64,000 nt of DNA from Manduca sexta (taxonomy: Eukaryota > Arthropoda > Insecta > Lepidoptera > Sphingidae): contig NC_051141.1 in assembly GCF_014839805.1 (NCBI RefSeq), positions 6,518,777-6,582,776 on the forward strand. The letters are read 5' to 3'. Positions 13,721 through 32,500 of this stretch are shown here, piece by piece. Below the pieces are notes generated by a model. It saw only the letters and a program-made list of their open reading frames with translations, was not told the origin of the DNA and did no database searches. Positions within the stretch are counted from its first letter, which is position 1. Each line of letters starts with the position of its first letter. Both the position numbers and the translations under genes were made by a program.

Positions 13721-16439
13721 TAGAATTTCTTTTACGTGGACTGAGCTACGAGCAAAATCTATTGTAATAAAATCATAAATTTGGTTCATTACTATGATTA
13801 TTTCTTTTCGATTATTTGCACTCATGATACTTAATGTCTGTAGTTTATTCAAATTTTCAAATATTGCTCTCAACTTTGTACGAAATGAAATGACTTCGCT
13901 TTATTGAAACTTTATATGTTTATTATTTAACTTAGGTAATTTTTTTTGTTTAACTACTGAATATTCATTGAATATGTTATTCATCAATCTATAATTTAAA
14001 TACCATACAATTATATTACAAATGCGCACATGCATCTGATATGCATCACAAATATTAACTAACGGATCGTTCTTCATAATCCACTTATAGGATTTCAATA
14101 ATTAACTGTATTATTCCACTAATTGACAAGACATGTGGATGCATTAGTATTGGAGAACACTCGCGTTAATTCGAAGTGTTACTGTCTCAGTAATTATACT
14201 AGTAGATAACCAATTAGGCTACTTTCCTCGGTTATATATCTTACCTAATTCATCAATGTTCTATTGCGTATACCAAGGATGGTAAAGTACTTTAAGTTAA
14301 TATTTTGTAGGGGACTTATTAACATAATTTCATCCTCAAGTATTTTTGGTTATTAAAATTGGCGACTCTATGCGTTTGTGCGCACTTTTTATTCACATAA
14401 TATTGTGATTTAACCTAGCAATAATAAAGGCGTAATTCGCTACATCATTTTTGTCATTTATGATGTCACTAAAGCTAATATAATGAGAAATATTAACGTT
14501 CATTAAATCAGTCTGGAATTAGATCAGGCAGTGACTTGTACTCAAGGTTTTATTGAAAGATTTTATACAATTTATTTATACAATTAACTTAATATAATCA
14601 GTTTTTGAGGATACGCTTAGTAAGCATTAACTGGGCATGAAGTAAAAATGAACAACAATGTAACCTATTTATATTCAATGAAATTAGTCATGATGTAAAG
14701 TATGTAGGCTCAAAGTAGATACTAAAGAAAGGTCATGGAAGAAATTGTTAGCTTGAGGTTGACAATCGCTAGATTAACTGATTGGGGTACATAGTTAATC
14801 TGATATTGGAAGGTAAAAAAAATACGTGATACATTATCCATCTGACATCAATGAGTATTGATTGAATTGACTGATAATATTATAATGACTCATTTGCTGC
14901 TGTGGAACGAAAGTCTCTGTAGATTAGTTTCGTTTTAGGTTTATTCATTATTGTGATTGATTACCTCTATTCTATTTTAGTCTCATTGCGACGATGAGTC
15001 CTTGCATTGCTATAAGAATCCACCTAAGTTCATATCTCAATATTTTTCATTTAATTAAAGGCCCAATCTTTAAAGATTTGTGTTTATTAAAAGCGGTAGT
15101 AAATGAAATATTGGTCCTTAATAATTGATTATTGCCCCGTCATTTTAGATCGTTCCTATTTGTAGATGTATAAAACCATCATAACTAACTTAAATTTTGC
15201 TTTCTAACTTTGGTTTCTTTATCTATTCTTTTTAGTTCCAACGTCGGGATTCCAGCCCTGAAATGTAACTTTACCGTAGCAGTTTTTCTTTTAGCAATAT
15301 TAAAACGGAATCATACGAGCGCTGTTATATGATTGATTACCTGTTCTATTTTAATCTCATCTCTACGATAAGTCCGAGCATTGCTATAAATATCCACCAA
15401 GTGCATTACTCAATATTATTAATACAAAGCTCATTATTTTAAAGATTGTTGCTTTTAGATTATTAAATGAAAGATTTTTCCTGATGATAATTAATATGAT
15501 GTAGCATGCTTATTAAATTTGCACATTTGACACGAGATGCCATAACGATAATTCCTAATGATCCCAATTTGAACTTCTCCCTCTTGTTTCTGTGCCATTT
15601 AATTTTATTTTTTTCAAATTTACAGTGGAACTTCCAGATTCGTTTACATTCTCGCAAATATTTCAATAGTTCTTCTATACATAATATGCAACATACCGCA
15701 AGACCTGGAAGCTTTGAAATTTGCATTATTCAACTTGCTGTAATTGTATACACGGTATAAATTGCTCGCAAAAGTCGACCGCTGGAAGTTTTCTTCCTAA
15801 TCTAAACCTCGCTTACAGATTTTATAAAAAATTCAATATAATGTAAACTTAATCTGGACTATTAAAACTATTTAAAATCGTAACGAAATAAATGTTTATG
15901 CTTACATTCAAGTTATTTACAGTACATGTAATCTAAATTACTGTATGCGTCAAGACAACGGGACTGTATTTGCTGTCCAGTTCTAAAAGACAATCCGATT
16001 TTACCATAAGCTATATTTTAATGTACCTGCATAGTTCATGACAATCATATCATTGTAATAGTCAAGTCCGATAAAAGGCAACACTAAATTGTGTTAACAT
16101 TTAAATTCATTTAAAAATAATGCAGAATACCTCTGACATTTAACGAACCAAAGCTAAAAGCAGTACAGTCACTGTTCATTTGCTAATGTAGATAACCGCA
16201 ACACGCTGGTCTCGGTTGGAAGTTATTTACCATTTTTTGCTCGAAACTGTGACAATATTTCTGTTTCATAATTGATATTACGTCTAGGTGGAACTTCTAC
16301 CCGTGTGTCGTCAAATATTTATAATTGTATAACTCTCGTTCTTGCAATGCGGGTGGTGTCTGAATTTTAACGGGTTTTAAAACAATTATGAATATACTAA
16401 TGCGTTTTGTCCCATTCCGTTGTTTTATTGAATCTGTTT
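13721..16439. other. Intergenic, no gene recognised
   Basis: AT-rich. Two loosely similar stretches (about 14960-15060 and 15335-15440) share gattgattacctctattcta-like, cattgctataa and atccacc motifs. This suggests an old local duplication of about 100 bp, spaced about 375 bp apart. Confidence 0.45.
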
Positions 16440-16750
16440 ATACTATTGACGTATATTCTATAGACATGAACGTCCATATAAACTATTTGTTCAAAATCTA
16501 AAGTAAAATGGCAACGAAAACGTAATTTTTATAACCTATTTATTCACTTGAACAACAAATAATTTGACATATTTTTACTAAATCCAAGTCTACACTTAGA
16601 CTCGAGTTCTTATATCATGAGCGCCACTCCGTACATAACCATAAGCTGTCAATATTGACCATACTAAAGTCAGTCTAAATGGATTGAACAGTTGAACACA
16701 GTGAATGTTCGGAACTCCAAATCTAGTACGTAATACATATATATCGATGG
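16440..16750 (-). repeat. Interspersed repeat R1, fullest copy (minus orientation)
   Basis: Its reverse complement matches the copy at 541-845 in its first part and continues into the segment seen at 60-170 (tgaacaaata, tctatagaatatacgtcaat). Being the most complete copy, it outlines an element of about 310 bp. No terminal inverted repeats or tail recognised. Confidence 0.75.
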
Positions 16751-16837
16751 TTTATATGCATACAAAATAATAATAGTTTACACTGTCTATTCTTGTCTCT
16801 GTTTTGATGTTCTGAACAAATATTACAAAGTATATAT

Positions 16838-17155
16838 AATAATAATAATATCTGCCCTGTATTATATACTTGCCCACTGCTGAGCACGGGCCTCCTCTAC
16901 TACTGAGAGGGATTAGGCCTTAGTCCACCACGCTGGCCTAGTGCGGATTGGTAGACTTCACACATCTTCGAAATTTCTATAGAGAACTTCTCAGCTGTCC
17001 TCACGATGTTTTCCTTCACCGTTAAAGCGAACGATAAATTTACAAAGAATACACACATAACTTTAGAAAAGTCAGAGGTGTGTGCCCTTGGGATTTGAAC
17101 CTGCGGGCATTCGTCTCGACAGTCCGTTCCACACCCAGCTAGGCTATCGCCGCTT
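16838..17155 (-). repeat. tRNA-derived SINE with target-site duplication
   Basis: On the minus strand it starts agcggcgatagcctagctgg (RNA polymerase III A-box region) with a B-box-like region at ggttcaaatccca, and ends in cctgtattat plus a triplet tail. A direct repeat acaaagtata flanks it at 16825-16834 and 17158-17167, as expected from retroposition. The same SINE is at 46106-46440 in the other orientation. Its 90-codon ORF is not a gene. Confidence 0.85.
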
Positions 17156-17167
17156 ACACAAAGTATA

Positions 17168-18390
17168 CACAAAGTATATTAAAATCTATTTTTAATTTTA
17201 TTTATTTTTATAAAACGCCAATTGTGACGTTATTTTAAATAAAGATAGGGTGAAATATTTCGAATGTGTAACATTTCACCATATATATTTATATACTTTA
17301 TACATGTTTTACACATACGAAACATTGCTATCATTTTATGCAATTTCGTAACTCAAAAAAGATTTCTTTCACTGAAATGATTGTTTAAGGAACAGAAACC
17401 CGATAGCGTACATTTTATTTAACCGAAAAAGTTAAAAACAAACTTGATTCACTTTGTAAGGCTTCGACTACAGAATGAAATATTTCGAAGAAAATTCAAA
17501 CAAAACGTATTTCGGTTGTTAGTTTTCCCCTTTCGCAATTGTTTGTGTTCGCAACAAGCCAAGGCTTGCTGTTTAAAATGATTATACTTAAATGACGTAA
17601 TAATGAATATACTTAAGTCGCACCCTAAGAACTAAAGTGACCTAACTCAACATTTATATATTTACTGATTTTGTTTAAAAAAAACGTCCTTCCAAAGCAT
17701 GCTCTATAACCCTATGGCGAGAAAAGACATAATTATAGAATAAAAACAGAGGTTCTCACTTTCGACGACCGCGCAACTCACTGCCTTCTATAGTGTTTTT
17801 AAATCTTTTTTATTCGTTTCCTACAAATATTTTTTTAACTAAACCCTGTGCTTAATATAAAAACAATAATGGCTGAAAGGACGTACAATTGGCGGTCCTA
17901 TCGCTTGTCATTTTACTGCGTAAAGCATTATTATAACAAAATATAATAACCTCTATATATTTTTATGGGAATCTGCCCCCTTCGCTACCTATAACGAATG
18001 ACGTCATAGTCGCTCTACATAGTACTTCCGGGCAGCGCCGTCGCCGTTTCCTGCGTTCTTCACGCGTGCTCTATGTGGGCTGATAATATCATCGTTAGTT
18101 ACTTAGTAGCACATTCAACTAGGTTTTTAATGTGGCTAAACATGTTTACAATGTTATAATAATTGCTGACAGTTCACTTGATTACCTTCTAATGACGTTT
18201 AATGGGATTGATGGAAAATACTACGTATTACGTCTATACAACTTCTACAATGGAAAAAAATGAAATTAAATTAAATTATAACCGCAAATATTATAAAAAA
18301 GAAAGCCTCGCAATATTTGATACTACTTCAGGGTATTTTGTTACGATAGGGATAGGGATTTAGTTTACGATAGTCTTGTTGGAAATAAAA
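17168..18390. other. Intergenic, no gene recognised
   Basis: Includes a fragment at about 17888-17915 (ggcggtcctatcgctt) that is also found at 36457-36475, and a GC-rich pocket at 18020-18075 with no readable protein. Confidence 0.5.
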
Positions 18391-18665
18391 CGGTCAGCCG
18401 AGACGAATGTCTGCAGGTTAAAAACCCACACATACAATTTTAACTTTTCGAAGTAACGTGGTAAATTGGTAAACAATACATTGTTTACCAATTATCGGTA
18501 AAGGAAAACATCATGATCAAACCTACAAACCTCAGAATTCTCCGGAAGAATTTTGGGGATATGTAAAGTCTGCCATCCCGCATTAGGCCAGCATGATGGC
18601 CTAACGCCAAGACCCTCTCAGTAGTAGAGAAACTCCATGCCTAACAGGCTGGTATTATTATTAGG
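18391..18665 (+). repeat. Degenerate SINE copy with an internal palindrome
   Basis: Recognisable pieces of the SINE at 46106: gagacgaatgtctgcaggtt, gaaaacatcatg, gccagcatgatggcctaa and ctctcagtagtagag. Much of the rest has diverged. A 14-bp inverted repeat (aattggtaaacaat, loop ac, attgtttaccaatt) occupies 18464-18493 and is absent from the other copies. Confidence 0.7.
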
Positions 18666-18739
18666 ATTGATATAAATAAAGTTTAAATTATATATATTGT
18701 ATTTTTATTACAGCAGCAGTTCATACTGCAATAGGTTCG

Positions 18740-19065
18740 GGGAATACATCGTTTTTATCATGACAGACTGAAGCTTGTGGGCCAAGGCTCATCAATAGAC
18801 AATTGATCCCACATCATCATGTGAGTGGAGGGATATATTTTATATGCGCCCGGATAGCGACCACCGTACACAAAGTGATTAAACCGACTATAGTGGGCCA
18901 CGTAAGTGTATCACCTTACGGAATCAGCCTGTGTATATCTGGTTCCAACAGGCCGGCATAATTATCATGCCGAGGAGTAATCATCTCTCGTCAGTCGACA
19001 TTCTATTCCACTTAGCATCAGATGCAGAGGGGTCATTTAACAATGCCCAAAAAAAAATATCTGTA
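18740..19065 (+). repeat. Lepidopteran interspersed repeat with A-tail
   Basis: Contains ggccacgtaagtgtatcacc and tggttccaacaggccggcat, then gtcagtcgacattc and a run of nine A at the end (about 19050-19058). This arrangement is familiar from many moth genomes as the 3' part of a retroelement. It abuts the broken WDR1-like exon at 19084. Family recognised from memory only. Confidence 0.6.
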
Positions 19066-19083
19066 TATAAGCATCTAACTAAC

Positions 19084-19185
19084 CTCTCCCTTCAGCTCGG
19101 AAGTAGCTCCATCATACAGTTAGATCTTGTCGTCGAAGCCGGCCGACGCGAACAGGCTGCCGTCCGGACTGTAGCGCGCCGTTAC
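19084..19185 (-). pseudogene. Orphan, broken exon resembling flare/AIP1/WDR1 (WD40 protein)
   Basis: Minus-strand translation is VTARYSPDGSLFASAGFDDK, I, stop, then LYDGATSELKGEV, followed by a donor-like gttagt and preceded by a tagtcag acceptor-like site. This resembles the WD40 repeat RYSPDGSLFASAGFDGK-(x)-F-LYDG of actin-interacting protein 1 (flare in flies, WDR1 in mammals), which disassembles cofilin-bound actin filaments. A TAA (19120-19122) replaces the expected aromatic codon, and one residue seems missing between TA and RYSP. No other exons of such a gene are visible nearby. The splice-like flanks argue for a DNA-level copy of one exon rather than a processed pseudogene. The family assignment is from memory of the motif. 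Confidence 0.6.
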
Positions 19186-19963
19186 CTGACTAACCGTTTG
19201 ATTGTTACAAGCTACAAAGGTATGTTTCACTGCATTCGATCGCCGAAATTGTAGAATCAATTTGAACAATGAAGCATTGTTAAATTTATCTTGATCTAAA
19301 AACGCCCTATGGTGGTTATACAACGTCACAGGAAATTAAATTTATCAAACCCTGGGAAGAAGAGTGTAATACTTTTAAAGGTTCAGTATATTGTCATGTT
19401 ACTAACGCCATCTTATAAAATTGAATATTTTTTTCGCTTATGTCTCCGCCCAGGTTTAATTATAATTTGTGAATCGTTAACCATCCAAGTTTATAATTTT
19501 CAATAAATATACAAAAAAAAAGTCATAAATAATTTTAGCCGTATAATTTTAGATGAATCAGGTCCTTACAATATTTGATTTTCTATTTCTATTCTATAAA
19601 TATCATATTATACTCAATAAATAATACATTATAAATTCCAGTCTGATATCTGATATCAATGTACAAGTATCGACATCTCTGTTGGTAGCTGATAGTGCAG
19701 TAGTATCTTAATAATTCGAATATATTTTTTCATAGATTTTTATACTGTATTCTTACATACTGAATCATTAACTATAATTATTTGCGTTTAACTTGATATT
19801 TTAAACAAATTGACTTTTAATTTTATTTTATTCAACAGTTGAACAGATTATATGTATGTCTACACAAATTATTATAATGTTGTATCCAATTAAAATGCTG
19901 GTACACATAGCACTAAGTAATTTTTTTTTATAGCCTTATTGTGTACTGTATTTGGTGGATTTA
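19186..19963. other. Intergenic, no gene recognised
   Basis: AT-rich; no sign of further exons for the WDR1-like fragment on either strand. Confidence 0.5.
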
Positions 19964-20340
19964 ATAAAATAAAATCAAATGCTTTATTCATCACGTAGGC
20001 GAGCATAGTTGCACTTATGATAAGTCAAGGTAGTACATGAGAATATTTAATTATTACTTAATTAAATTAGCATTATTATATAAACAAAGAGAATTTATAT
20101 TGAAAATAAAATAAATGAAAAATATACTTAGTAAACGAAGAAGCTAGCTCGGGCTGGCAGGGAAGAAGAAATAAAATGATGTATATATGTATTTTTAAAT
20201 AAACAATAAGGGAGAAACGCGTCGCGATCCTCACCGGTGAGGGCAATAAAAGCCCTAACCTAGCTAACCTAGCAGCCTTTCACTAACTACCTAAGCGATG
20301 ACTACCCGAAGAAGAAAGGCAGAAAGAAACTCCGGGCTTT
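19964..20340. repeat. Interspersed repeat R3, first copy
   Basis: Shares with 42739-43045: aataaaat...tttattcatcacgtaggc, gttgcacttatgata, agctcgggctggca, acgcgtcgcgatcctcac and ctagctaacctagcagcctt. Ends gaaactccgggctttatttt. Likely the 3' end of a non-LTR element. Orientation uncertain. Confidence 0.75.
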
Positions 20341-22525
20341 ATTTTTTGTCATCAATTGTCCATTCTTTTATAATATTATTATTAAATATATTTTTTGAAC
20401 AAGTCTTTTCTATACAAAGTCTGATTAATTATATAAGCTAATACACGCACATCACCGTAAAAGTGCGGAGAAAATCCACATAAAAGTATTTAACAATAAC
20501 TAAAAATTAACGAAAATAAAACAATAATACTAAAACATTTATAAAAACTATGAAACATGTACAGCGTTCATATGCCTACATTTATAAACATAATTTTGTT
20601 GTTTTCATTTCATATTTTGATTTAGATCTCGGTCAATATAATTTAGGTTATACATTTAAAGGCTGCTGCAATAAAATGATCGGTCGGTCGTCTATTATAA
20701 ATTGGTATGGTAATTAAATAAATATATGAATACGTAGTAATAATTGTAAAACTAATGTGAAGCTGGTAGCGTTGCGACATAGAGCGAGACGGGCATTTGC
20801 TGCAGGCAGGTTGGGTGTTGTGAAGCACCCTGTACTGAGTGCTGCAATTTACATAAGAAATTACATTATTACGGTGGCATGCGCCCACGGCCTTGACCAT
20901 TATTGTACTTATTGGAGAATGCAGGCCGCGATCTCAGGGCTTAATTTCTTGTTTAATTCTTTTTCTATAGTATAAAGTGCACATTTCGTAGTGGGACGAA
21001 ATAAAATCACTTTTTGCATGTCATTATCGATCACGTCACTCCGTGCATTTATAACATTGATAACAGTTAGTAGGATAACTCCAAATAAGAGTAGTTATTA
21101 TTTTTAGCATTACATGAGCGATCTATGAGTTTAAAAATGATGATAATTGTAGTTTTAAGTTAAGAAATACAACAATTCTGTTTGTAGATACAATAGTCGA
21201 GTGAACATTACTGAAATATCACTTATTAAATTATTGCTAGTTTATTAAATAGATTGAAATACTGCGAATCCGGTGCTACGCGTCGTTTTAAAGTACATAA
21301 TCGAACGATTTACATACTTATTTGGTTTCATTTGAATACAATTAATTTACCACACTTGTTTGTGGTAAAAAAAACTATTATTTTAACTAATAAGGCATGC
21401 AGCACTCGAATACTCCTAAAGCGTAATAAAATAACAACAATATATAGAAACTCACGATACATTCGCCAACGGCTACACATGCCTAAAAATCTCAGTTTGA
21501 TGAAATGTTTTAATATAGAGGCTTTTAAGCGGACCTTGTAGGAGAGCGACGATGCGTACAGCATCACTATCTATACCGCACGATCGCTTCCATTTATCCG
21601 GATTAAAAGTAATATCGACGTACATGTTATCCGTTTGTGATGTCGAAACATGAATACTACTCTACCCATGTGGCAATACGGTAAATTACTTTTTATACCA
21701 CATTGCTTTACAATATTCCGTGAATTCAAAATATTAATTTTGTATTGGGCATATGTTGGTATTAATTATTTTTTCAGAATAAAATAGGGGAGTTTTGCCG
21801 TATTTTACCTAGTTTTATAATTGTAAATAAAATGTCACATGCATTTTATATCAACTTACAATAATTAATAATATGTTTTAAATCTTTGAAGAAACAAATT
21901 GTTATGTTTGCTTAAAAATCACGACAAATCAGTTGCAATGTCTGAAATTTATAAAACCCAATATAACCCGCCGCTAGATAATCAAACACAAATGCATGAA
22001 CCGATCAAATATTTCTTTCCGACATATTTATGTGCCATAATTCTATAATAATGTGGAAGCATGGAAATGTGAAGTGTTACGTACACTCCAACCTAATTCC
22101 TTGTATTTTTTTATATTTCTGGGGCTGCACGATACTCCAGAGAAGTCATTTCTTGCTTCAATTAATACTCGCAGGGCACTAAGGCAAAGTTATAACTTAA
22201 GAGGCATGATTTTGTATATCTAGGTATGATGTTTGACATCTAGGATAATTAATATGTAGTACTATCGTGTAAACGATTTATTAATTTTTAGCTATGGAAA
22301 TCTTTATTATGATTAATGATAAACCAAATAATGATATTTTAAACGTAAGCCCAGAAATGCAGCCATTCTTTAAATTTTGAATGTGAAGACTCAAATGACT
22401 ATTGCAATAGACGCGCAAGAAGGCGCGCGTAAAATCTCCTGCATAATAAATACAAATAGTGTGAAGTGATTTTGTGCCAGATGCTGTATAATATTATGGT
22501 CTAATTTTTTGCTGTTTTGTTACAG
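20341..22525. other. Intergenic or Rdl intron 1; GC-rich pocket at 20757-20945
   Basis: If Rdl exon 1 lies upstream, this stretch is intronic. The pocket at 20757-20945 is clearly richer in G+C than its surroundings and open in several frames. The minus-strand reading after a ttgcag at about 20845 gives about 30 codons ending in a stop. I recognise no family. Confidence 0.45.
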
Positions 22526-29388
<6,863 letters not shown>

Positions 29389-29580
29389 GCGGATTCATTA
29401 CATCGCACTGGCGCTCATACAATCTTATCAAGCATTAGCATCAAATTTTTCTTTATTGAATGGATGCAATATGCAATAACCATTTTTATTCCATATATCG
29501 TACGATCTAATAGTTATATATTTAAGTGGCACTCAAGACATTTAATTATTTTAGGGAGTAAGAATAATAAAGTAGAGTTG
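29389..29580 (+). other. Rdl: Start of Rdl 3' UTR with a candidate poly(A) signal
   Basis: AT-rich sequence directly after the stop. The first AATAAA on the plus strand that I noticed after the stop is at 29566-29571, about 180 nt downstream. More occur further on, so the real 3' end may be longer. This is a motif match only. Confidence 0.35.
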
Positions 29581-32500
29581 AAATATGTGTAAATCTTTGT
29601 TCGCAGATGCAACTAGAAAATTTATTATTGACAATTGTAACACTTTATTTTGTATAAGCACTACCTTTTATAATGCACTATAAAATATTTTCCGTTTCAA
29701 AAATATCGGGATGTTTGCCATATCTACATTTAGAATAACATCAAGCTTAGCGGGATTTTAAATGTGCATTTTATAGATGCAGTAATAGAACTTTGTTGTT
29801 GTCAATTCTAAGCATATAGTTTGTCTTCTAGCACTGTTATCTATCATTGTTAGAACTTATTAACATAGAACATTTATAATTCAATAATGTTGCATACATT
29901 ACAAATTTTAAATCAGAAAAGAAAATAAAAATTAGCCAACGGTGCCCTTAGAAAATTTTAAAGATAAAAACAAAACATAAACAAATTAATAATTCATGCA
30001 TAGATTAAATAACGTAGAATTAAGTAAAAATGAAAATAAAGCAGTCATCTATATCAAAATAAGTTTTAATAATCGTTACATAAAATTTAAAGATATTCAT
30101 TGTCATTCATAAACGTAGTTATTTGATTAGATGCAGATATTAGACGATCATAGTCCCTAATATAATTAGTGCCTCTTCTTGCATTGATAAATTATTAAGT
30201 CCGTTAGAAATTCAATACTTCATTGCGTCAACACAATAACTGAAACATTACAGTCTACTTACTATATAGATAGATACCCAATGACGGAACGTAGAGCAAG
30301 CAATGTAACTCCGACACAGTCACGGGTCTTAGCTGAAACGGTGTGTAAATAATTATAAATAATATTTATACGATTAGTATACACGTACGTGATTGCCCTA
30401 GTATAAAAAAATATTATTATGTTCAATTACAAGTATACACTGGTAATACACTTCAATATTAAATCTAGTGCACTGAACACTTTTTCTACGTAGTTTAAAA
30501 TTTACATATATATCAACATAATATACAAATATAATTGTCGGGTGACTTGCACCCTTTTATTTTTCAGTATTAAAACCATTGTTTCAATTTATATTTTATT
30601 TTCTGACTAAAGCTTGAAGTATGTAGATGATGTGTTTTGTAGTCAGCGCTCATAGCCGAAACTGTCTTGACAGATATAGTTGTCAATAATGTCGTAATTT
30701 CTAAATGAGCCCAATAATAAAGCGATAGAGAGACGTTATTTGGCGAGTTTGTTGTAAACAATTACTTGTGCTGTGACTTATTTACGATTGTACTTTGTTT
30801 TCAATATAAATAAACAATAATTTATACATCAAAGTTTGTAAAATTTTATAAAAGACTTAAATTATACTTAATATTTAAATTATATTATGTGTATATTTGA
30901 TAGTTTTGCCTTGGTTATATCTTGAAAATGTTTTAAATGAAAGGTTTATTGTACTTCACTATCATTTTATGTGTTTGTTTAAGTTGACTCAATGATTGTA
31001 TAATCTCTGTTGATTATAATCATTCCTATTTATTTCTGAATTTGCTCAACGTCGTTTAAATTAACTTTTATATTTAATAAGGAAGTGCAAATAAGTAATT
31101 AAAACGTTTAGGAATTGTAATATATAGGTTAGATAGGTATATCATTACATTTTTCATTATTTGCCTCCAGTATTTGTATACATTTAAAATATATGACGAT
31201 AAATATTGTTGTTTTCAACATCGCTTACTTCCCTGTACTAAGTGTTCCAGGTTTAAGGTTTGAGCGATTCCTTGGTTAAGTTGGAAGAGGTGTTTAAATG
31301 AACCATTCCTACTGACAATTTGAAGACTGAGTCAGTTGTTCAGTTTGTTACGTTGCTTATAACAATTAATGTACTTAATATTATGTAAAACGTTGTATTA
31401 TCTTGTGGCGAGTAATTGTACTTCCAAGTGTGAGATTTGTTATTGGTGAGAATTCTTACAGAATCTATTGAAGCGTTAAGTTTATGTTTTAAAATAATAT
31501 TAATTTATTGTTAAACAGCAATCAGCCAAATTTATAGATATAAATTAAACATCAAAATGAACTATGGATTATAAATGTAAATTATGAAATGGGAATAATT
31601 ATATAGGTCGTGAAGTTTGCATTATATTGCACCTAGTTAGTAAGGAAGTAGCGTAGCTTGGCGTTTTGGGGAGCGGGCGCGGCGTGCGCTGGTGCCGGTG
31701 CCGCTGATGCGATCTACATCGAGCTAGCTTCGATATACTAAATTGGATCAACATGCACTCTCGGTAGCCGTACTCTCCAGTGCTGCACAAAGCAAAGAAT
31801 TCCTTTGACTAGTCCAATTGGAATATATTTTGATGTGTAATGTATCAAACACATCGCATGCATCGCCCGCAAACCTCACACGCGAAACCAAATTCTAAAT
31901 CACATTTAAATAAATCTAGAATAATTAAACAAATTATATTATGAAAGTAAAATCAATTTAGAGAAAGTAAGATGATTTATTATAATAGGCGTCGAATAAG
32001 ATATGACGAAATATATACCCTAATATCACGTAATCCTGAGAAAGACTCGTAATAATATGGTAAAACGAGTTTTATTATTATGTTGCAGTTGCAATTGATA
32101 TAACCAACATAAGACATGTTTGGCCATGTTTTTTTTGCCAGAAAATTAAAAACTTCAGAAAGAAAAAAAAAACTTTAAATACGTAGGTTATACGTGCAAA
32201 AAAATAATAACAGTGGTATTTCATGCCCCTTAAAATTGATGTATGTTAACAATGTTTGGTACGAACCTTGAACATCGTATGTAAGCGATTTATTATTTGT
32301 AAGTTGATTAAAATCTTAAACATAGGCCTGCAGGAGCACCTGAATAATAAATCATAGACAATATTATAAAATATGATAATTCACGTATCAATAAATCAAT
32401 AATCTCCATAAATACTTCAGTTTGAAATCATGATTAGTTAACTGAATATTAATTGATGCTCATCGATTGTTAGTGGAAGAAGAAACGTATTTTAGTGCCA

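Noticed and set aside
16900..17172. 90-codon ORF on the minus strand
   Set aside because: It is the tRNA-derived SINE read as protein. The same peptide pieces appear in the SINE copy at 46106.
1..22525. The first (signal-peptide) exon of Rdl
   Set aside because: I looked for an ATG followed by a hydrophobic stretch and a matching donor phase on the plus strand and saw no convincing candidate.
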